The notes under the pieces are model-generated. The model was not told the DNA's origin and searched no databases. It saw nothing but the letters and a program-made list of their open reading frames with translations. Of a DNA stretch of 11,845 nucleotides, positions 6,550 through 11,845 are shown one piece after another. Position 1 is the stretch's first letter. Each line of letters opens with the position of its first letter. The stretch is taken from assembly GCA_029260415.1 (NCBI GenBank), contig JAJDDH010000191.1:1-11845 (forward strand), in the 5' to 3' direction. Origin of the DNA: Phycisphaerales bacterium (GTDB lineage Bacteria > Planctomycetota > Phycisphaerae > Phycisphaerales > UBA1924). Both the position numbers and the translations under genes were made by a program.

Positions 6550-8775
6550 CTAGGGGACGATGGACGGAGCTGCGTCCGCCGCGAGCAAGCGCCACGCTGC
6601 GGCGTCCTCGGCACGCCCCATGGACTCGTACAAATTGGCGAGGCGACGCGCGGTCACCCTGGTCGCATCGCCCGCTGGTGAGCGGTCGTCGCGGAGGCTC
6701 GCGTAGCAGGCGAGGAGCACCGCCTCGGCGTCGTCATAGCGCCCGAGCGCGGCAAGACATTCACCCCGCAGGCTCTCGACCTCGAGGCGGCGCCAGCCGA
6801 AGCTCTCCGCCGATCCGCTCCCGTCACGCAGCACCCGCTCTGCGTCCACCGCTTCGCCCTGTCGGAGCAGGAGCGTGCCCAACGCCAGCTGTGAGCGGGC
6901 CAGGTCGGGGTGACCCGGGTGGAGGCGTTCGCGGCGTGTGTCCAGAACGCGGCGGTGCGTGCGCGCCGCGGCGCCGAGCTCACCTCGCTGCTCCTGGATC
7001 TCGGCGAGGCGGTAGAGACTCATGGCGCTGTCCGGGTGACTCTCACCGAGGGCGCGTGAACGGATCGCGTACGACTGGCGGTACAGATCTGCCGCCTCGT
7101 TCAGATCGCCGGTCAACTGCGTGAGGCGACCGAGGTTCATGAGGCTGGAGGAGACGACCAGGCTCTCCTGGCCGTAGGCCGATCGACGGATGTCCAGGCC
7201 CTCTCGGAGCAGACGCTCGGCGTCTGCATGCCTCCCCTGGTCGGACCGGAGCAGGCCCATTGCGTTCAGGGCGGCCGCAACGTCGGGGTGACGGTCGCCC
7301 CGCACACGGCGGTAGGTCCCCAACGCGGACTCGAGCTGGCGATCCGCGTCCGCGAACAGCCCGAGCGCCCGGTAGCTGTTGCCGATCGTGATGCGCACCG
7401 AGGCGTCGATCTCGGGGCGCCCACTCAGTGCGACGTCGACCCAATGAACCGCCTCATCGAGCGTCTCGCGGAGCGTGACGTCGTGCCCGCCCGCCACGGG
7501 CTCCACGGACGCGAACGTATCCTCGAGGAAGACGCGGATGGTGTTGGCTTTCTCGGCCTCGAGGCGGGCGTCACGGTAGAGCGCCATCGCGCCGATCGCG
7601 GCGCCCAGGATCAGCAGCAGGATGACGGCGGAAAACACGGTTGGGATGAGGTGCCGGCGGAGCGTCTTTCGGATCACGTAGAGGGCGCTGTCCCGCTTTG
7701 CGTCGATCGGCTCCCCCGCGAGATAGTGATGAAGGTCCTTGTGCAGCGCCCCAGCGGACTGGTACCTGCGGGCGGGGTCCTTCGCGAGCGCTTTGAGCAC
7801 GATCGTCTCGAGCTCGCCGCCCACTTTCGGGTTGATCGAGGATGGGGGCCGCGGCTCACCCTCGGTGATCGCGCGGATCACGTCGGTGACGGACCCGTCG
7901 CACGGGTACGGGCGTTGACCGGTAAGACAAGCGTAGAGCAGCATGCCCAGGGCGTACACGTCCGTGCGTGTGTCGATCTGGGCCGGGTCGCCTGAGACCT
8001 GTTCGGGGGCGGCCCACGCGATGGTCCCCAAGAACTCCCCACTCTGCGTCGCCTCGAGCATCGCACGGGCCCCGGTGGCCTTGGCGACACCGAAGTCGAC
8101 CACGTGAGGCTCGCCGTCGCGATCGAGCAGGACGTTGGAGGGCTTGAGATCCCGGTGGATGATGCCGCGCTGGTGCGCGGCGCAGACAGCGTCGGTGACC
8201 TTCGCGATCAGCGCGACCACACCCCGAGCGCCGCCTGGCCGCTGGAGGGGCGCGGAGCCGCTCAGGGAAGAACCATCGATGAGCTCCATCACGAGAAAGT
8301 GACGACCGTCCTCCAGGGCGCCGCTGTCGTAAACCGTCACGATGTTCGGGTGGCGGAGCGCGGCGACCATCTCGATCTCGCCCTCGAACCGCCTCCGTCG
8401 GCGTTCGCTGGCGAGGGCGCTTCGGTGGAGCATTTTGACGGCAACCTGGCGGCGCGTCGCGGTCTGAACGGCGCGGTAGACGACGCCCTGGCCGCCGGTG
8501 CTGATGGTTTCGACGATCTCATACCCGTGCGCCGCCAGGTCGGGCGGAGGCGCCGTAGCGGTCTCGCCCACCCCCCCGGTCAGGCCCCGCTCTGTCAGGC
8601 GGAGGACGTCTGTGAACAGGTCGTTGTTCTCGCGGACCATCTCCACCTGCTCGGTGCACGACGTGCAGGACGCGATGTGATCTCGTACATCACCGTCCGT
8701 TTCGCCACGGGTGACAAACTGTTCGATCCGCTCGAGACCGGGGCAGTCTCGTGTTGTGTGGCGTGTGGCCCGCAT
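6550..8775 (-). CDS. Membrane Ser/Thr protein kinase with N-terminal anti-sigma-type zinc finger and C-terminal TPR repeats
   Basis: This 741-residue protein has four parts. Residues 11-40 form a zinc-binding anti-sigma (ZAS) motif: Cys11, then His33-x3-Cys37-x2-Cys40. Residues 86-345 are a Hanks-type kinase with Lys114 (VAVK), HRDLKPSN (197-204), DFG (217-219) and APE (246-248), so it should be active. The glycine loop reads STGGQGVVY, with Ser in place of the first glycine. One membrane helix spans about 367-389. Residues 430-735 are TPR-like repeats, predicted extracytoplasmic and suited to protein or ligand binding. The start is 3 bp after the ECF sigma stop, with GGAG about 7 nt upstream inside the sigma gene, indicating translational coupling. 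The likely role, by analogy with planctomycete ECF-kinase pairs, is to hold the neighbouring sigma factor through the ZAS motif and control it by phosphorylation. Confidence 0.93.
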   Translation of the reverse strand: MRATRHTTRDCPGLERIEQFVTRGETDGDVRDHIASCTSCTEQVEMVRENNDLFTDVLRLTERGLTGGVGETATAPPPDLAAHGYEIVETISTGGQGVVYRAVQTATRRQVAVKMLHRSALASERRRRRFEGEIEMVAALRHPNIVTVYDSGALEDGRHFLVMELIDGSSLSGSAPLQRPGGARGVVALIAKVTDAVCAAHQRGIIHRDLKPSNVLLDRDGEPHVVDFGVAKATGARAMLEATQSGEFLGTIAWAAPEQVSGDPAQIDTRTDVYALGMLLYACLTGQRPYPCDGSVTDVIRAITEGEPRPPSSINPKVGGELETIVLKALAKDPARRYQSAGALHKDLHHYLAGEPIDAKRDSALYVIRKTLRRHLIPTVFSAVILLLILGAAIGAMALYRDARLEAEKANTIRVFLEDTFASVEPVAGGHDVTLRETLDEAVHWVDVALSGRPEIDASVRITIGNSYRALGLFADADRQLESALGTYRRVRGDRHPDVAAALNAMGLLRSDQGRHADAERLLREGLDIRRSAYGQESLVVSSSLMNLGRLTQLTGDLNEAADLYRQSYAIRSRALGESHPDSAMSLYRLAEIQEQRGELGAAARTHRRVLDTRRERLHPGHPDLARSQLALGTLLLRQGEAVDAERVLRDGSGSAESFGWRRLEVESLRGECLAALGRYDDAEAVLLACYASLRDDRSPAGDATRVTARRLANLYESMGRAEDAAAWRLLAADAAPSIVP

Positions 8776-8778
8776 CGC

Positions 8779-9372
8779 TCACTCCAGCTCGTACGCGATG
8801 GACATGTCCGACACGATGGCCCGGAGCCGCTTGAGGCATCGGTGCTTGGCGAGGTACACGTCGTTTGGTGTCGCGCCGGTCTCCTGCGATACCCGCTGCA
8901 CCGACAGCCCATCAACCGCCAGCATCTCGAAGATCCTGATCGTCTGCTCCTCGGTGCGTGTCTCGGCCCGGAGCCTGGCGAGCGCCGCCTCGAGCAGTGC
9001 GTCGCGGCACTCCTCTCGCCAGATCAACTCCAGCTGGTTCTCACCCGGGACCTCGACGAACGCCGAGGCGCCGCGCCTGGCGCCCTGGGCGGCGCTCGCG
9101 CGGAGCAGATCGCACGCGCAGTTCCGCGCGATTTTGATGATCCAGGAGCTCAGGCGCCCGCGCTGCTTGTCGTACCGCCCGGCCCGGTAGGCGTGGAGGA
9201 ACTTGATTAGCGTGTCCTGTGTGACGTCGGACGCATCGGCCTCGGACAGCCCCATGCGACGTACAAAGCGCTCAATCACCGGGCGGAACCGGGCGTCGAA
9301 CTCCCGCCAGACAACGTCGTTGTCTGGGTCCGTCAGGCCCTGCAGCATCGCTGTTGTGGTCTTTTCGAGCAT
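8779..9372 (-). CDS. ECF-type RNA polymerase sigma factor, kinase-associated
   Basis: With the chosen start the protein has 197 residues. Region 2 spans about 22-93 and includes DVTQDTLIKFL (49-59) and SSWIIKIARN (75-84). Region 4 spans about 131-186, with a helix-turn-helix around LSVQRVSQETGATPNDVYLAKHR split over two helices. There is no region 1 or 3, as expected for the ECF class. The opening (Met, then GLTDPDNDVVWREF) resembles planctomycete ECF factors that lie next to kinases. The reading frame stays open for 79 more codons upstream, but that stretch is Arg/Pro/Gly-rich and unlike any sigma domain, so I reject the longer start. The Shine-Dalgarno before 9372 is weak. The gene is 3 bp upstream of the kinase, which is its probable partner and regulator. 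Confidence 0.88.
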   Translation of the reverse strand: MLEKTTTAMLQGLTDPDNDVVWREFDARFRPVIERFVRRMGLSEADASDVTQDTLIKFLHAYRAGRYDKQRGRLSSWIIKIARNCACDLLRASAAQGARRGASAFVEVPGENQLELIWREECRDALLEAALARLRAETRTEEQTIRIFEMLAVDGLSVQRVSQETGATPNDVYLAKHRCLKRLRAIVSDMSIAYELE

Positions 9373-9609
9373 CGAAGCGTCTCGGGCTCGTTCGATCTTA
9401 CCGTAAAGCTGATCGACAGCCCGAGAACTTCTCTTCGATCGTGTTGGCGCCGGCCCCGAGAGGCCGTGCGCCCGGTAGGCCGCGCCACCGACGCACGGGT
9501 CTGGCCCGCGCGCGACTCGGCGGTCATGCCAGACCGCTCTGGCGGGGACGCCCCCCCACTGCCGCCCCCGTGTGGGGGCGAACCGGTTCGGGCAACGGGT
9601 GGCGTGCAC
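9373..9609. other. Non-coding region between the metalloprotease gene and the sigma gene
   Basis: This 237-bp gap should contain the end of the protease transcript and the promoter of the sigma-kinase pair. A GC-rich hairpin lies at 9563-9580. A TAAGAT on the minus strand about 22 nt before the sigma ATG could be a -10 box, but no convincing -35 accompanies it; an ECF-type autoregulated promoter is possible but not recognisable by eye. I see no short gene here. Confidence 0.45.
9563..9580 (-). terminator. GC-rich hairpin after the metalloprotease gene
   Basis: CGCCCCC (9563-9569) and GGGGGCG (9574-9580) form a perfect 7-bp stem with a 4-nt loop, about 30 bp after the stop codon of the protease gene. 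There is no T-run, so it is at best a non-canonical intrinsic terminator or a transcript-end stabiliser. Confidence 0.4.
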
Positions 9610-11845
9610 CTACGGGCACCCCGCCCCGAACGCCGTCAGGAACTCGACCACGTCTGAGAAGTCAAACACCCCAAATGGCTCAGCCAGATCCGCCTCAGGC
9701 TCCATCGCGGCGTACGCGCTGAGGAACGCGATGACGTCGGAGAAGTCGAGCTGGCCGGCGGGGTCCGCCAGATCGGCAACACACACCTCGGGTGGGTGGC
9801 GGTCGGGGCGTTGCAGTTGCAGATCGTCGAAGTACATCCCGGTGATGTCCCGCGCGAACAGGTCCAACGCACGCAGGCGGGGCACGCCGGGATCACCCAG
9901 CGATCCGCTGACATGCTGTGACCAGATCAGGCCTTCGGCAAGGGGCATCCCGTCGTAGTACATCGAGTAGAGGTCCGCGTCGAGATCGATATCGACCCAG
10001 AACTCGGCCCAGCGGTCGAACGCGAGCGGGAGTGAGGCGCCGTCGAAGTCGCGGATGACGCCGTCGGTCGCGTTGAACTCCACGTCCATCGACCAGTTGT
10101 GCCCGTCCTCGCAGTACCGGTTGAGACCGACGATGTATCCCGCTCCGGTCGCGGTCGACGGGACGTACACGCTCGTTGACAGCACGAGGCGCCCCGAGTC
10201 CTCCTCGAACCTTTTAACAACGTCCGAGCCGAACTCGCCCGAGGCATCGTAGAAGATCTTGAGCGAGTTGGGGGGGCTCAGTGCGACCTCGTCGGAGACC
10301 AGAGCGTCCTGCCCGCCGTCGCACCAGGTCTCCCAGCCACCGATGGCGTACAGGGGTTCGCCGGTGGCGTAGTTGTCGAGCCTCTCGTCCCAGTCGCCGA
10401 CGGACTCGAGTGTCTGGAAGTCCTGGAAGGTGTACTCGTCGGAGGGGAGCGAGGTGCCGTGGGAACTGGCTGCGAAGGAGCCGGTCCGACCGATCTGCAC
10501 CTGGATGTTGGCGTAGTCGTTGTGGCTGAACAGGGGCTGATTGGGCGACGGTCCGCCCATGCCGGGTGCGAGGAAGTTCGCGTCTGCCGAGACGCCCGGG
10601 AACGGCAGGCAGCAGCTGCCGTCGCGGTTCCAGTCCACGCCCCCGGTCTGGTTTGCGAGGCGCATCGGGGGCGGTCCGACGGGAACGACGAAGCCGGAGT
10701 AGCCGCCGATGCCGTCGGCCTCGAACAGCAGTGATTCATCAATGAAAATTGGGGGCAGCGAGCTCGGTGCGAAGTTGGTGCTCTCCGTCAGATTCCCGAA
10801 CCAGCTCGACGCGTACCCGGTCTGCGGCGTGGTCCAAGTCGGATTCATGACCGAGGGGTAGTTGGGCTTGTACTCGATGGCCCGCTGAGCGGGGTTTGTG
10901 ATCCCGGGCCCGCCGCCGTGGTTCAGATTGAGCGTGTGCCCGAGCTCATGGATGAACACACCGATCTGCACGGACGGGCTGCTGCCCCACCACGACCAGA
11001 TGCCGCCGAGCGTCAGGAACATGTCGTTGCCCGGCATCTCGGCCATGCCCGCGATCGTGTTCGAGACGTTCTGGTCCGCGAACACGCAGTACCGGTGGGC
11101 CCAGAGCTTGGCCTGACGGATGTTGGGCCAGTTGGGGCTGGCGCGTTCCGCTGCGGAGCCGAACCAGGCGTTCTTGAAGGGCGTGAACTCGGGCGGCCAT
11201 ATGATGGGGTTGATGTCGGCGCTCCAGGTCTGCGTGGGGACGCTGGTCTCGTCGACGATGAGCGTCACCTGGACGCTGCGCGCATCCTGCTGGCCAAACC
11301 GTGTCTGGATGAGCTGGAGTGTGCGGGGGGAGGGCAGGCGCCCCTGCATCGCGTCCACCTCGATGAACACGTCCTGCATCCGGGGGTTGGCGCCTGGCAA
11401 TGTCAGATCGATCACGCCGTCGATGTTGGAGTCGATGCCAACGATTTCCCACGAATCGAGCAGGCTGTCGGCGTCGGTGTCGAGGACCTGGGCGTCGAAG
11501 AGGTAGGCCTGTCGGGGCAGGGATCCGAAGTCGGAGAAGACGACCATGCCGCCCTCGGCGGACACCGAGACGTGGCTGGCGGTCGCGCCTGCCGCGATGG
11601 CGCGTCCCCCGCCTGGGAGCACGCCGACATGGCTTGTGGTCTGCTGCGTGACGTCGCGCAGGTAGAAGTTCTGCAGTGTCCCGTCCGGGTCTCCACCTGC
11701 AGTGAGATTGGTGGCGCTGCTGCGGAAGGCGACCACGGTCGGGGATGGTGGGGCAGCGGGCAAGATGAAGGTGATACCCGCGTACGCGTTGATCGACCCG
11801 CCAAAGCTCGCGCCGTTTGCCGGCGCCCCGCTGTCGGAGACGCTG
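9610..11845 (-). CDS. Secreted metzincin-like metalloprotease with GC-type dockerin-like C-terminus (5' end missing)
   Basis: The frame is open through the right edge, so the first base of the gene lies outside; 744 residues are visible. Residues 1 to about 105 resemble blades of a TolB/WD40-like beta-propeller (SDSGAPANGASFGGSIN, later VVAFRSSATNLT). DTDADSLLDSWE (about 112-123) is a calcium-binding-like segment. The protease core has HELGHTLNLNH with zinc ligands His299, His303 and His309, catalytic Glu300, and a Met-turn YPSVMNP around Met333. Asn occupies the place of the usual metzincin Gly. Residues from about 470 to 665 resemble a LamG/lectin-type beta-sandwich. The last ~55 residues hold two copies of an [A]DxxxPxGxxDFSDVxxFL repeat and end in GCP, the GC-type dockerin-like anchor of Phycisphaerae. 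Export is inferred from the domains, since the signal peptide is not visible. The substrate is unknown. No functional link to neighbouring genes is evident. Confidence 0.87.
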   Translation of the reverse strand, partial: SVSDSGAPANGASFGGSINAYAGITFILPAAPPSPTVVAFRSSATNLTAGGDPDGTLQNFYLRDVTQQTTSHVGVLPGGGRAIAAGATASHVSVSAEGGMVVFSDFGSLPRQAYLFDAQVLDTDADSLLDSWEIVGIDSNIDGVIDLTLPGANPRMQDVFIEVDAMQGRLPSPRTLQLIQTRFGQQDARSVQVTLIVDETSVPTQTWSADINPIIWPPEFTPFKNAWFGSAAERASPNWPNIRQAKLWAHRYCVFADQNVSNTIAGMAEMPGNDMFLTLGGIWSWWGSSPSVQIGVFIHELGHTLNLNHGGGPGITNPAQRAIEYKPNYPSVMNPTWTTPQTGYASSWFGNLTESTNFAPSSLPPIFIDESLLFEADGIGGYSGFVVPVGPPPMRLANQTGGVDWNRDGSCCLPFPGVSADANFLAPGMGGPSPNQPLFSHNDYANIQVQIGRTGSFAASSHGTSLPSDEYTFQDFQTLESVGDWDERLDNYATGEPLYAIGGWETWCDGGQDALVSDEVALSPPNSLKIFYDASGEFGSDVVKRFEEDSGRLVLSTSVYVPSTATGAGYIVGLNRYCEDGHNWSMDVEFNATDGVIRDFDGASLPLAFDRWAEFWVDIDLDADLYSMYYDGMPLAEGLIWSQHVSGSLGDPGVPRLRALDLFARDITGMYFDDLQLQRPDRHPPEVCVADLADPAGQLDFSDVIAFLSAYAAMEPEADLAEPFGVFDFSDVVEFLTAFGAGCP

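Noticed and set aside
7228..9210. Plus-strand open frames of 255 and 368 codons opposite the kinase and sigma genes
   Set aside because: They cross the boundary between two well-defined minus-strand genes and show no domain or convincing ribosome binding site.
9373..9609. 79-codon upstream extension of the sigma factor frame
   Set aside because: The sequence is Arg/Pro/Gly-rich, has no sigma homology and overlaps the expected promoter; family alignment favours Met at 9372.
11761..11763. TTG as the start of the metalloprotease
   Set aside because: The same frame continues upstream to the window edge with propeller-like sequence, so the gene is partial and TTG is internal.

Overview
The window looks like chromosomal DNA from a high-GC planctomycete, most likely of the class Phycisphaerae. 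Three things point there. A secreted protein ends in the paired, cysteine-flanked 'GC-type' dockerin-like repeat that is typical of that class. An ECF sigma factor gene is coupled to a receptor-like Ser/Thr kinase with a zinc-binding anti-sigma-type N-terminus and TPR repeats. A cbb3 oxidase has a fused CcoN-CcoO subunit. No rRNA, tRNA, CRISPR array or insertion sequence is visible. Every convincing gene lies on the minus strand, so transcription runs from high to low coordinates.

Reading in the direction of transcription, 11845-9610 holds the C-terminal 744 residues of a secreted metzincin-type metalloprotease, cut by the window edge. It has a beta-propeller-like start, an HExxHxxxxxH zinc site, a Met-turn, a lectin/LamG-like region and a dockerin-like tail. 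After a 237-bp gap with a GC-rich hairpin comes a tightly coupled pair at 9372-6550: an ECF sigma factor and a kinase that carries its own anti-sigma-like zinc finger. This is a probable phosphorylation-controlled signalling unit.

A 241-bp non-coding stretch follows (6549-6309). It contains a nested hairpin and a good sigma-70-like promoter. A perfect 10-bp inverted repeat overlaps that promoter and reads as an autoregulatory operator for the next gene, an Rrf2-family regulator (6308-5841).

From 5731 to the left edge runs a compact high-affinity oxidase operon, ccoNO-ccoQ-ccoP-ccoG-ccoH(fixH)-safE. Its genes overlap or are separated by at most 30 bp. CcoNO is the catalytic heme-copper subunit fused to the monoheme cytochrome c subunit, and CcoP carries the second cytochrome c module. 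CcoQ, CcoG and CcoH are assembly or stability factors. The TauE/SafE-like membrane protein at the edge belongs to the family often found in these clusters. The Rrf2 protein next door, with cysteines placed for an Fe-S cluster, is the obvious candidate for coupling oxidase expression to oxygen, NO or redox state.

The most unusual features are a CcoP with only one heme-binding motif and a roughly 130-residue cytoplasmic extension containing a duplicated GVY[V/I]P motif, the operator over the rrf2 promoter, and an apparent interruption in a propeller blade of the secreted protease. I see no clearly new multi-gene system. The best candidate for new biology is the modified CcoP together with the Rrf2 control region.
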